Below, one piece after another: positions 25,234 through 32,329 of a DNA stretch of 42,576 nt. The position numbers and the translations under genes were made by a program. Origin of the DNA: Candidatus Hermodarchaeota archaeon (lineage in GTDB: Archaea; Asgardarchaeota; Hermodarchaeia; Hermodarchaeales; Hermodarchaeaceae); NCBI GenBank assembly GCA_016840065.1, contig JAEOTB010000006.1:1-42576 (forward strand), written 5' to 3'. The notes beneath the pieces were generated by a model. That model had not been told where the DNA came from, searched no databases, and saw nothing but the letters and a program-made list of their open reading frames with translations. Position 1 is the stretch's first letter; each line of letters begins with the position of its first letter.

Positions 25234-25524
25234 ATGTCTGAACCCAGAGAATCTCCTGTGTTGCCCAAAATCAGAGTAGAAATCGTCAACATTCTTGGTG
25301 GGGGTGAATGCTCTCGTGGTCATCAGGTTGGTGATGTCTTCCAGTATCCTCGGGACCGTGGAAAGATGTGTCCATCGGCGCTCCAAGTACTGCATCCTTA
25401 CCTGATGATTCTAACCTTTGGTGGTTCCAATATCTACAGACCTGAGGATCCCAATTCATTCTCTGTGAGTTGTCCTGATTCAACTCACCCTGTTGTTTAC
25501 AAGCTCACTCGAATGCCTGAATAG
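25234..25524 (+). CDS. TIGR04076-like small protein
   Basis: A 96-residue protein with the order of conserved elements I recall for TIGR04076: an initial strand pair (KIRVEIVNILG), CSRGHQVGDVF, CPSALQVLHPYLMILTFGG, then a final CPDSTHPVVYKLTRM, close to the family's CxDgxrPVvFkl signature. Three cysteines (about C25, C45 and C79) may bind metal or be redox-active. The function of the family is unknown. ATG 25234 is taken; TTG 25228 would add two residues. A shared operator suggests it belongs to the HxlR regulon next door. Confidence 0.75.
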   Translation: MSEPRESPVLPKIRVEIVNILGGGECSRGHQVGDVFQYPRDRGKMCPSALQVLHPYLMILTFGGSNIYRPEDPNSFSVSCPDSTHPVVYKLTRMPE

Positions 25525-25548
25525 GGTGGAGTATTTGACAACAACTGG

Positions 25549-25950
25549 CTAGGGTGTAAACCAGCGTTTTGCTTGGTCTATTGCTACCTCCACTGATTCA
25601 GGAACTTCTTCAAAGACCTCAGTCGGGTTCTGGCGAATGGAAAAGATAGCCAGCTCTTTGATAACGTGACCGAACGCCCTTCCCTTCTCAGTAAGATGAT
25701 ACTCCACTAGGATGGGCGTTTTACTCTTAATGACCTTATCAATGAGCTCCGCCTCCATCAGCTCTCTCAGCCTGAGCGAAAGGGTTTTGGTGCTCAATAG
25801 GGGATTCGCCTTCAGGAAATCTGAAAATCGGCTTTTTCCTTGGAAGATATCACGGAGGATGTTGACAGCCCATTTCCTCCCAACCTTATGCAGTGTGACT
25901 TCTACTGGGCAGCGCTTGATGAGTCTGAGTGTCTCCATTTTTGCAACCAT
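25549..25950 (-). CDS. HxlR-family winged-helix regulator
   Basis: A 133-residue HxlR regulator. The N-terminal CPVE cysteine lies at residue 14, then GRKWAVNILRDIFQGKSRFSDF, LSTKTLSLRLRELMEAELI as the recognition helix, and VEYHLTEKGRAFGHVIKEL as the wing and dimer helix. HxlR proteins often sense oxidants or electrophiles through cysteine, and C14 is placed as in such members. Transcription appears leaderless: TTTAAA at 25973-25978 lies 23-28 bases from the ATG. The palindrome 25980-25994 abuts that box, which implies autoregulation and control of the divergent AHSA1 gene. Confidence 0.92.
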   Translation of the reverse strand: MVAKMETLRLIKRCPVEVTLHKVGRKWAVNILRDIFQGKSRFSDFLKANPLLSTKTLSLRLRELMEAELIDKVIKSKTPILVEYHLTEKGRAFGHVIKELAIFSIRQNPTEVFEEVPESVEVAIDQAKRWFTP

Positions 25951-25961
25951 ATTACCATCTG

Positions 25962-26012
25962 GTTACAAACCCTTTAAATGTTACATAAAGTAACAATATT
26001 ACCTCGAGTAAC
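25962..26012. promoter_or_regulatory. divergent promoter with GTTAC/GTAAC operator between HxlR and AHSA1 genes
   Basis: A perfect palindrome GTTAC-ATAAA-GTAAC lies at 25980-25994. A TTTAAA TATA box for the HxlR gene abuts it on the left (25973-25978) and an AATATT box for the AHSA1 gene on the right (25995-26000). Extra half-sites GTTAC at 25962-25966 and GTAAC at 26008-26012 lie on either side. Both genes would be leaderless. Confidence 0.65.
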
Positions 26013-26024
26013 AATTCCTATTGG

Positions 26025-26498
26025 GTGAAAAAAGTGCAGAAAATAATTCACACCTCTACGCGTTTGAAGTGTGGGAGGAAAAGGGCTTTCGAGATGTTTA
26101 CTAACAACGCGCTTCTCGCTTCTTGGTTGACCAATCTCGCAGATGTCGAACCGAGAGTAGGAGGAAAATACGAGTTGTTCTGGGTTCCTGAAGAAAAGGA
26201 GAATAATAGCACAATTGGCTGCAAGATAACCGCCATGGAGCCTAGCAAGCTGCTGGCCTTTGAATGGAAAGGTCCAATATTCTACAAAGAGTTCATGAAC
26301 AAATCCGATCCCTTGACCCATGTAGTCGTCATGTTTCTGGATTGTACTGAACAAGAAGAGTGCACTGAAGTCCATCTCCTGCATTCCGGTTGGCGGCAAG
26401 GAGATAATTGGGAGGAGGCGCGGATGTATTTCGTGAAAGCCTGGGCTAAAGCCTTCAAGGACCTCAAACAACTAGTCGAAACAAGTGCCGCATCATAG
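26025..26498 (+). CDS. AHSA1/SRPBCC-domain protein
   Basis: A 157-residue START/Bet v1-like fold protein of the AHSA1 type. Typical features are the first strand (KIIHTSTRLKC), AFEMFTNNALLASWLTN, DVEPRVGGKYELFW, LLAFEWKG, and the final long helix WGEAR-like EEARMYFVKAWAKAFKDL. The cavity usually binds a small hydrophobic ligand. Divergence from an HxlR gene suggests that ligand or stress is what HxlR responds to. The start is GTG 26025, 25-30 bases from an AATATT box. Confidence 0.88.
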   Translation: MKKVQKIIHTSTRLKCGRKRAFEMFTNNALLASWLTNLADVEPRVGGKYELFWVPEEKENNSTIGCKITAMEPSKLLAFEWKGPIFYKEFMNKSDPLTHVVVMFLDCTEQEECTEVHLLHSGWRQGDNWEEARMYFVKAWAKAFKDLKQLVETSAAS

Positions 26499-26546
26499 CG
26501 TCCACCTACACTTCACTCGATTGAAGTCAAATCTGTCGGTGCATCA

Positions 26547-27095
26547 TTACAGTTTCGAAATGATTGTTCGAGCGAAGGCCCGAGCATTGTGTAGATCCTT
26601 AGAGTCGGGACGGCTTCTAACTTCTGACAGGTAAGACCGATATTGTTCCTCGGAAGAAATTACCTTGGTACGAATAAACTCTTCAATAGGCGGCGAAGGG
26701 GCGCCCATGCAGTGAAAATACCCCTGAAACTCAATCTGCTTCTCCTGACATGGTGTCTCAAAGGATGCAATGCATTTACCGGCCCAGCGTTGGTATATTT
26801 CTTCTCCTCCCTCGTATTCATCTGGAGCGTAAGTAGCGTGGGTGAAGAAACCAGCTAGCTTGAACCCAGGCGACTTTGGGGCTGCCTTAAGGAATTTCCT
26901 AACGGGCGGTGCCAGATCCGAGCCATGGCACGGTGCACCGAGGAACACTAGCTCATAATCCCTCAGGTCATCGGCGGTTATCTCACTGATTTTACACAAC
27001 CGCACATCGTGCCCGTCTGCTGCTTCATCGTGAATCGCTTGAGCAACCTTCTCAGTATTCCCTGTTTCACTATAATAAGCGACGATGATTCTCAT
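26547..27095 (-). CDS. flavodoxin-family protein
   Basis: A 182-residue flavodoxin-like protein. The FMN phosphate loop is SETGNT at residues 9-14. LGAPCHGSDLAPPVRKFL and LAGFFTHATYAPDEYEG match the second and third FMN-contact loops. Insertions include several cysteines (PCQEKQIEF, YFHCMG). It could carry electrons or act as an NAD(P)H:quinone-type flavoprotein. A GTTTAAAAC box lies about 23-30 bases before ATG 27095, implying leaderless transcription. It is convergent with the AHSA1 gene. Confidence 0.9.
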   Translation of the reverse strand: MRIIVAYYSETGNTEKVAQAIHDEAADGHDVRLCKISEITADDLRDYELVFLGAPCHGSDLAPPVRKFLKAAPKSPGFKLAGFFTHATYAPDEYEGGEEIYQRWAGKCIASFETPCQEKQIEFQGYFHCMGAPSPPIEEFIRTKVISSEEQYRSYLSEVRSRPDSKDLHNARAFARTIISKL

Positions 27096-27204
27096 AAGAC
27101 CGAATTAGGGGATGTTGTTTTAAACTTAAGGAATCAGGTTTGAGTTCAGATCAATGCCTAGTTTTAATTCGTATTTAGGCTGGTGCTGAGGTGTAAGTCA
27201 ATCT

Positions 27205-27260
27205 CCTGTAACTCCTTTGGAGTGAGAGGATTCCTGTGATTGGCTTATTCGGGTTACAGG
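27205..27260. repeat. spaced inverted repeat with inner hairpin, in a 206-base gene-free gap
   Basis: CCTGTAAC at 27205-27212 is the exact inverse of GTTACAGG at 27253-27260, and ACTCC-TTT-GGAGT forms a second hairpin at 27211-27223. No coding signal was seen in 27096-27301. It could be a structured RNA element, a terminator of the minus-strand operon, or chance. Confidence 0.3.
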
Positions 27261-27301
27261 ACGCCATCAACTCTAGTGAAACAAGTCAATGTCTATCCTG
27301 C

Positions 27302-27490
27302 TTAATCAGTCTGAGTTAAGGTCAGATCAATCTGCTGCACCCAAGCTCTCAAACATGCTTGGTGTAACTCACACCCATCAGCGCCATCGCATCCAAAGAA
27401 GTCACCAAACTCGCTGCATTGGGGGACCGTACTCGATTGACCGAATCGCCTAGTCTGGGTATGTGACGGTTTTAACAAAGCTTCAGACAT
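27302..27490 (-). CDS. cysteine-pattern mini-protein, copy 2
   Basis: A 62-residue protein that starts one base after the stop of its paralogue, with GGAGTGAG as RBS. It has the pattern C-x8-C-x5-C-x5-C followed by LRAWVQ. Aligned to copy 1, it keeps the GxFF and CELHQACLRAW signatures. Four cysteines with a nearby histidine suggest a zinc or iron-sulfur site, or disulfides. Family unknown to me. It is the last gene of the operon beginning with the 594-residue regulator. Confidence 0.75.
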   Translation of the reverse strand: MSEALLKPSHTQTRRFGQSSTVPQCSEFGDFFGCDGADGCELHQACLRAWVQQIDLTLTQTD

Positions 27491-27491
27491 T

Positions 27492-27686
27492 TTAGCACTC
27501 ACTCCTTTCAAAACCCGCTTCTTTGTAACGTAGCAGCCAGTGGTGCAGCTCTAGGTTATACTGCATCCACGCTTGCAAACAGGAATGTTGTAGTTCACAG
27601 CTCGGGAGGTTCTCACAAAAGAAAACCTCGCCATGGTCACTACATTCGGTTTGATTTGGGGCTCGCTCTCTCACAACTTCAGTCAT
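27492..27686 (-). CDS. cysteine-pattern mini-protein, copy 1
   Basis: A 64-residue protein with C-x8-C-x5-C-x5-C and CELQHSCLQAWMQ. It is clearly paralogous to the next gene by tandem duplication. It has a polar N-terminus (MTEVVRERAPNQ) and an aromatic C-terminal helix (LELHHWLLRYKEAGF) that copy 2 lacks. GGAGTGA upstream gives a clear RBS. The reading frames join by a one-base gap, so translation is coupled. Cytoplasmic; metal binding is inference. Confidence 0.78.
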   Translation of the reverse strand: MTEVVRERAPNQTECSDHGEVFFCENLPSCELQHSCLQAWMQYNLELHHWLLRYKEAGFERSEC

Positions 27687-27706
27687 TTCTTAATCACTCC
27701 TTTCGA

Positions 27707-28039
27707 TTAAACTAGCTTCGGAACACCGCCATGCCTACTAATAGCACAATTTAGAATCCAGAGGAAATCTTCCAGTAACTCTAACAGAAGATTCAGGTTC
27801 ATGTGAGCTTGCGAAGCTTTCAGAGAGCCACTTTCATTGATAATTAGATGCCCCTCTTTGATTAGGAACTCATGTACCTGCCGGAGATCCTTAAACGCAG
27901 TATCCAGTCGAGAGATGGCATGTTTTGTAACCCTTTTTTCACCGATTCCTCGACCAGGGCGTCGCCGGGGGCTCATTTTTGATAATCCCAGCTCCCCGAC
28001 TTGTGGAAGGGAGCGGATTTTTTCGCTTTTTTCAGTCAT
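27707..28039 (-). CDS. basic helical protein, unknown family
   Basis: A 110-residue protein. The first 45 residues are basic and flexible (SPRRRPGRGIGEKRVTKHA); the rest forms helices ISRLDTAFKDLRQVHEFL and MNLNLLLELLEDFLWIL. A nucleic-acid or acidic-protein contact through the basic arm is possible. A GAAAGGTGAAAGA RBS lies upstream, and it sits 19 bases after the 594-residue regulator gene, so it is probably cotranscribed with that gene and the cysteine mini-proteins. Confidence 0.75.
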   Translation of the reverse strand: MTEKSEKIRSLPQVGELGLSKMSPRRRPGRGIGEKRVTKHAISRLDTAFKDLRQVHEFLIKEGHLIINESGSLKASQAHMNLNLLLELLEDFLWILNCAISRHGGVPKLV

Positions 28040-28058
28040 TCATTCTTTCACCTTTCTT

Positions 28059-29843
28059 TCATTCTTTTTCTGAGCTGACGACAGTATCGAGCAGAGACTC
28101 CTCCGCCTCTTCAGGTAGGGAACCATCAAAGGATCTTGATTGGACATAACCAAAGATGGTCGGAAGGTATTCTCGATACCAGATCCACTGATTCGTTGTT
28201 GTATTGAAGCGGCACCTACCCAGCACTGAGGAGACAATGAAGTCTTTTGAGCCGGTTCCATAGAACACCGAAGCATCGAATTCCTCTTGGTCAAGCAAGA
28301 GGCGGCTAAGTTCTTCTCCCACCTCTTGGGCCTTTCCTGAAGGTAACCCGAAGGCTACGATGCAACCTGGATTCGGGGTGGTAAAGACTGCTCCTCCAGC
28401 CATCGGCGCCTCCTTGCATCCAGCCAGGAAGTTCTCAACGACACTTCTGTCACCCTCGATCATCACAAAGACGGATTCGTTCAAACCCAACTGGAAGAGG
28501 CTATTCTCAGGGCGCTCGAAAACTACCTTCTCTTCGAAGAGTTTTCGCTGCTTCTCTTGCACTAGCTGAACTGGTTGCCCCAGCTGCTTCGCTATTGTCT
28601 CTACAGGGACTTCTGGTGAGATTTGGCTCAGGATACCAAGGTCTACCGCATCCAATTCTGCGGCTTCGACGTAAGGTTCACTGTACTTGTAAATGTAGGG
28701 CTTTGGTAGAACTTCGCCGTATCCCTGGTCAATGAGTACCTCTTTGAGGTATTTTGCCCAGGCAAGCCATCTAAACCGTTCCCCGATTGGTGTATCAGCC
28801 TTGTGGGCTAGGTAGCTTTGTAGGTTGTAGCTCTGGAAGGTTCCTTCTAGCTGATAGAACCCGAAATGGCTCAGGTGACCGAGACTCGTCAATTCTTGGT
28901 AAAATTCTCTTAGTCGCCTGAGTCTGAGCCTTGGGAGGTTGTATGAGATTAGATAGGGTGCGTTTGCGCCGCTGAAACGATGAATCTTTCTTAAGTAAGG
29001 GCAGAGTTCTACGTAATCATCTATGCGACTACCAGAGTCAGGGTAAGCTAGAACCATAACATGAGACAGTCGAATCTTTGGAAAGTTAATTCTGTAGTAT
29101 TTCGAGTAGTAGAGTTTCTCTCTAAGGGCTTTCAGATAACCATTCAAACTGCCTGCAGATAAGGCGCTGACTGATTGGAGTTCTTCGAGGCTAGCGTTTG
29201 GATGTTCTTGCAAAAGGTGGATTACCTTAAGTTCCTGTTCAGTTAGCGGAGAAGCGTAATTAAACATAAAATCTGCAATCAGATCTATGTATTCGATACT
29301 GGTCAGTGTTCTCTTTGATGTATTCAGTTCATCGAGGTATGGGAGCAGAATCTGGAGAAATGTTCCCTGAGTTGTACGATTGAACATTGTCAGCGAAAGG
29401 CATGCATGATAGATTATATCACCAAAGTAACGTCTGGGGGAAACCGCCTGCCATACTTTGATAAGCCGTTCGCGTTGCGCTTCATCGAAGTGGATATAGG
29501 CACAGAGGAGGCCTAGGTCAGCGCTTTCAGGAATCGGTTGGATCGCGGGGGGGAGCAGTGCAGTGTACAGTTCACGGTAGAGAATCGCATCCAATAGGAC
29601 TGGTCGGTCAAGAACCTGCCGAGCTAGAGCTAGATTGTTACCCTCCCAGTGACCACAGAATTTGGGAGAGGAGAGTGAGCACTCTTCGAAGAAGACAATC
29701 TTCTTTGGCATAGGTGGAGTTCGGCCTGTGAGTTCGGCTATTGCTAGCTGAACCTCTTTCAGCCGCTTCCTTAGCTTGTGTTTTCGTGGTCGGCTCGAAG
29801 CCGGTTGTTGCATCGTTTCCATTTTCAATGTCGTCCGCATCAT
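28059..29843 (-). CDS. large regulator-like protein with two helix-turn-helix regions
   Basis: A 594-residue soluble protein. A basic N-terminus (SSRPRKHKLRKRLKEV) precedes a helical region. The first winged-helix region is LTEQELKVIHLLQEHPNASL to LNGYLKAL, followed by an alpha/beta segment. The second is LDAVDLGILSQISPEVPVET, then IAKQLGQPVQLVQEKQRKL, Lrp/AsnC-like, followed by a ligand-domain-like part with SVFVMIEGDRSVVENFLAG. So it looks like a duplicated or fused Lrp-type regulator. Start ATG 29843 was chosen because the longer frame from TTG 29927 contains the TATA box (29914-29921) in its first codons. It heads a four-gene operon. Confidence 0.7.
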   Translation of the reverse strand: MMRTTLKMETMQQPASSRPRKHKLRKRLKEVQLAIAELTGRTPPMPKKIVFFEECSLSSPKFCGHWEGNNLALARQVLDRPVLLDAILYRELYTALLPPAIQPIPESADLGLLCAYIHFDEAQRERLIKVWQAVSPRRYFGDIIYHACLSLTMFNRTTQGTFLQILLPYLDELNTSKRTLTSIEYIDLIADFMFNYASPLTEQELKVIHLLQEHPNASLEELQSVSALSAGSLNGYLKALREKLYYSKYYRINFPKIRLSHVMVLAYPDSGSRIDDYVELCPYLRKIHRFSGANAPYLISYNLPRLRLRRLREFYQELTSLGHLSHFGFYQLEGTFQSYNLQSYLAHKADTPIGERFRWLAWAKYLKEVLIDQGYGEVLPKPYIYKYSEPYVEAAELDAVDLGILSQISPEVPVETIAKQLGQPVQLVQEKQRKLFEEKVVFERPENSLFQLGLNESVFVMIEGDRSVVENFLAGCKEAPMAGGAVFTTPNPGCIVAFGLPSGKAQEVGEELSRLLLDQEEFDASVFYGTGSKDFIVSSVLGRCRFNTTTNQWIWYREYLPTIFGYVQSRSFDGSLPEEAEESLLDTVVSSEKE

Positions 29844-29849
29844 TAGTCG

Positions 29850-29877
29850 CCAAGCGAATCGCCCCCGAATCGCTTGG
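29850..29877 (-). promoter_or_regulatory. palindrome in the leader of the large regulator gene
   Basis: CCAAGCGA and TCGCTTGG are exact inverses at the two ends of a 28-base element, with three further inner pairs after one mismatch. It lies between the TATA box and ATG 29843, so it could be a transcript hairpin or an operator for autoregulation. Confidence 0.55.
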
Positions 29878-29913
29878 AGGTTGAGTCCGAAGAAGGGGTC
29901 AAGTGGCTGAAGG

Positions 29914-29921
29914 GTATATAA
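29914..29921 (-). promoter_or_regulatory. TATA box of the regulator operon
   Basis: The minus strand reads TTTATATAC here, a near-ideal archaeal TATA element. It gives a predicted transcript start near 29890 and a leader of about 47 bases. Confidence 0.6.
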
Positions 29922-30206
29922 ACACAACTTATGATATTTTTTGGGGTCTTAAAATGCTCTAAAACCTGTTTTAACACCGAAAATAACTGGAAAATCTTCT
30001 AAGAAGAAGTAATTACCCATTATCATCAGAAAGGGGCATGGAGAATCCCTTAAAACATGATTTCTCGCGTGTTTTTGACTCAGTGATTGGGAAAAATTTG
30101 ATGAGGAAAATTTAGTTGAGCATAATTATGTCGAGCCAACTTTTTCCCTCCAAGTAGAACATATTAATGATGGAGACACTGAAACTGGTTTAGGAAGTGA
30201 GTTGAA
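29922..30206. other. AT-rich intergenic stretch, no gene seen
   Basis: Together with the leader region, the gene-free interval is over 300 bases (29844-30206). It contains no open frame with a credible start. It is A/T-rich and carries the divergent promoters of the large regulator and, probably, of the zinc-ribbon gene. I see no tRNA or repeat in it. Confidence 0.6.
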
Positions 30207-30413
30207 TTGAGTAGGTATATCGACAGGCTGCATTGCCCGCATTGCGGTAAAACGCACTCAACGAATCAGTGGCCAGAAAATGGTGACTGGGTACCCTTCT
30301 ACTATCAAGAAGAGCGTGGGAACTTCAACCTAGAGGTCACCTGCCCGTACTGTGGTAAAGACTGGTATGTAGTGTGGGATCGGGACCCAGGCCCTATCAG
30401 AAGAGTGCGGTAA
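30207..30413 (+). CDS. zinc-ribbon mini-protein
   Basis: A 68-residue protein with two knuckles, CPHCGK at residues 10-15 and CPYCGK at about 46-51, forming one zinc ribbon. It is followed by a C-terminal WYVVWDRDPGPIRRVR. The start is TTG 30207. No enzyme domain is present. Its tail region was duplicated about 425 bases downstream as a decayed remnant. Role unknown; zinc ribbons often bind nucleic acid or protein. Confidence 0.75.
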   Translation: MSRYIDRLHCPHCGKTHSTNQWPENGDWVPFYYQEERGNFNLEVTCPYCGKDWYVVWDRDPGPIRRVR

Positions 30414-30482
30414 ATAATCAGAAAAATTAAGTAATAAACCCCTGTAATGTGAATCAGTGGAAAGAAAGGTGGGTGATTCTTA

Positions 30483-30734
30483 ATGAAATCGAAGTTAGCT
30501 GACATTATCCTAGAATATTACAAAGTGAAGATTCTGTTACTTAGAGCAAGCGGTTCGCACTTGTCTGTGGAGGAAATCGAGGAAAATCAGGAACGCTTTT
30601 CTCGCGAGGCTTTTGTTTACATCCAACAGGAACAAAAAACACGCAGACTCGATGGTCTTAGGGCGGACGATTCTGAAGAAGTAATACGAGAAATACTCGA
30701 TGAATTCGTTCAGATCTGGGATTTCCCAGAATGA
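30483..30734 (+). CDS. small helical protein, tandem paralogue A
   Basis: An 83-residue, charged, all-helical protein with ADIILEYYKVKILLLRASG and ERFSREAFVYIQQEQKTRRL. It is paralogous to 30910-31182, with the shared core FSRxAxxYIxxxxxxRRLxGL. An AAAGGTGG RBS lies 12-15 bases ahead of ATG 30483. It follows the zinc-ribbon gene by 69 bases, probably in one transcript. No known family. Confidence 0.65.
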   Translation: MKSKLADIILEYYKVKILLLRASGSHLSVEEIEENQERFSREAFVYIQQEQKTRRLDGLRADDSEEVIREILDEFVQIWDFPE

Positions 30735-30782
30735 AAAACTCCGCCGATGAGTAGTAACTGCTGCAAATTCGCCTAATTCCCA

Positions 30783-30833
30783 ACCGATTTGTACGTCGTT
30801 TGGGAATGAGGTCCTGGTCCCATCAGAAAAGTG
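30783..30833 (+). pseudogene. remnant of a second zinc-ribbon gene tail
   Basis: Read in one frame from ACC at 30783, this region gives TDLYVVWE, stop, then GPGPIRKV, matching KDWYVVWDRDPGPIRRV of the intact gene at 30207-30413. A stop codon (TGA at 30807-30809) replaces a sense codon, and the ribbon part upstream is gone. It is the expected leftover of a tandem duplication. Confidence 0.7.
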
Positions 30834-30909
30834 TACCAAACAATCAGTGAATTTTAAAACAAAGCATTTATGAAGTTCACAATATGTGAATAGAAATAAG
30901 TGATTCTTG

Positions 30910-31182
30910 ATGTGGCCGTATCCGAAAATCATCAAGTCTGCTTACGAAATAGCAGTTATGTTGTTTACACAAAGCCATCAGGATTTGTCAAAGGATAGGA
31001 TGGACAATATCATTGAGGAAAACTGGGAACTCTTCTCTCGTTCTGCAAAGAGTTACATTATGGAAACAAATAGAAGTCGCAGACTTGAAGGTCTTGAGAC
31101 GTTATCTACTGAATCCCAGATACGAGTATTACTGGCGGATTTCGCTCAAATCTATATTTTCGTTACCGAAGGAATTCACTAG
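30910..31182 (+). CDS. small helical protein, tandem paralogue B
   Basis: A 90-residue paralogue of the 83-residue protein, with ENWELFSRSAKSYIMETNRS and RRLEGLETL aligning to the first copy. The ATG at 30910 is preferred over the TTG three bases earlier. The C-terminus has diverged (ADFAQIYIFVTEG). It is most likely still intact because the frame and helical pattern are kept, unlike the zinc-ribbon remnant upstream. Confidence 0.6.
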   Translation: MWPYPKIIKSAYEIAVMLFTQSHQDLSKDRMDNIIEENWELFSRSAKSYIMETNRSRRLEGLETLSTESQIRVLLADFAQIYIFVTEGIH

Positions 31183-31292
31183 AAGCAATATTTTCGTTCG
31201 CTAAAATCTGGGGTTTACTGGAGTGAAGAACTCCGTCGATGACTAGTAATTGTTGAGGATTCGCCTATTTGGAACCTCTTCCGAGTTTTTCC

Positions 31293-32237
31293 TTAAAGGC
31301 GCTGGTTCGCGGGGTGTACCTCACAGGTCTGGTTCTTGCAGGTAGAGCACTCCTTAGAGCTATGCGTCCAGAAGCCATGGAAGCGCTCAACGAACTGTTT
31401 TACAAATTCTGGATTATTGGTCCAGCTCATTTGTTCCCCTACACCTGATAGGCCTTTCACGGTGAAGTTCGAGCTTCCTTCTAGGACTTCTGCATCGTCA
31501 ATTATTAGCGCTTTGATGTGTAATATGCTGCAGACGACGATTTCGATTTTGTCGGATAATTTGAGAAGTTTGTTTATCGCTTTTGAGAAGTGGTCACTCT
31601 TGCTTCCTAGGGCTTGTGGGTCGTTAGTTAAGAGGCGAACTGAAAAGCCATCCTCGGCTTTTGCGGCAAGCCGCTCTAGCAGATTGACCTCACAGTCATC
31701 CTTTCCGACTTTTATGGTTCTAACATCAGAAAGAGTCATCGTCATCAATCTGATGGATTTCTTTGCCCGATTGATCATACCTACTAGGGCTCGAGCGATT
31801 TCAATACCTTCGAGCACCTCGTGTGCAACATCTTCTGGGGCAACTGGTTCGGTTTCTACTTTGGGCTCTTCTTCCTCTGGGGGAATGAAAGCTTCCTCGG
31901 TTTCGCTTTCAGTCGGGGGAGTGACGGGTTGTTCGGTGTCTGGCTGGGGATCGGGTGTAGTTATCTGTGGTGCAGGATAGAAGCTATCAAGGGCTTCGAC
32001 AAGTTCCAAAGGTAATGGTTCGCCGTTCCGGAGGACCTTTGTGATTTCAATCATTACTTCTGCGCGTCTAACGGCTATCCTGTGGGCCTTTCCTGAGGAG
32101 TGCTTTGCGATTCCGCTGAAGGCTTCAGCAGCTTTAAGAGCTGCCTTGGAGGCTCGTTCAAAATCGCCTTTACTCATGAACTCTCGCACCAGCAGAAGCG
32201 CCTCCCTTGCTACTCGACCAAGCCTAGTCAAACTCAA
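31293..32237 (-). CDS. MIT-like helical domain joined to a single-HKD phospholipase D domain
   Basis: A 314-residue protein with three parts. The N-terminal helical hairpins at 1-70 (RVAREALLLVREFMSKGDFE, RASKAALKAAEAF) recall MIT or TPR modules. An acidic, proline-rich linker covers about 88-135. The C-terminal PLD-like domain has the HKD signature H240-x-K242, D247 and GSSNF 254-258, preceded by an alpha/beta start (AKKSIRLMTMTLSD). The last 25 residues have CSTCKNQTCEVH, a small cysteine cluster. A single HKD usually acts as a dimer on phosphodiester bonds of lipids or nucleic acid. The start is TTG 32237. Membrane-remodelling context is inference only. Confidence 0.8.
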   Translation of the reverse strand: MSLTRLGRVAREALLLVREFMSKGDFERASKAALKAAEAFSGIAKHSSGKAHRIAVRRAEVMIEITKVLRNGEPLPLELVEALDSFYPAPQITTPDPQPDTEQPVTPPTESETEEAFIPPEEEEPKVETEPVAPEDVAHEVLEGIEIARALVGMINRAKKSIRLMTMTLSDVRTIKVGKDDCEVNLLERLAAKAEDGFSVRLLTNDPQALGSKSDHFSKAINKLLKLSDKIEIVVCSILHIKALIIDDAEVLEGSSNFTVKGLSGVGEQMSWTNNPEFVKQFVERFHGFWTHSSKECSTCKNQTCEVHPANQRL

Positions 32238-32329
32238 CCATGTGCACTCCTAATAATCTAAGAAAGTGTTACACAGATTAATCAGAAGTAAGATGATAAT
32301 AACTCTTGGTTTTCAGGTTCGATGAACTT

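Larger units (their letters stand above)
30364..31282 (+). repeat. diverged tandem segmental duplication
   Basis: Unit A (about 30364-30785) has the zinc-ribbon tail, the 83-residue gene and a trailing sequence with ACTCCGCCGATGA. Unit B (about 30786-31282) has a zinc-ribbon-tail remnant, the paralogous gene and a trailing ACTCCGTCGATGA. Both genes also share TGATTCTT before their ATG. Confidence 0.75.
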
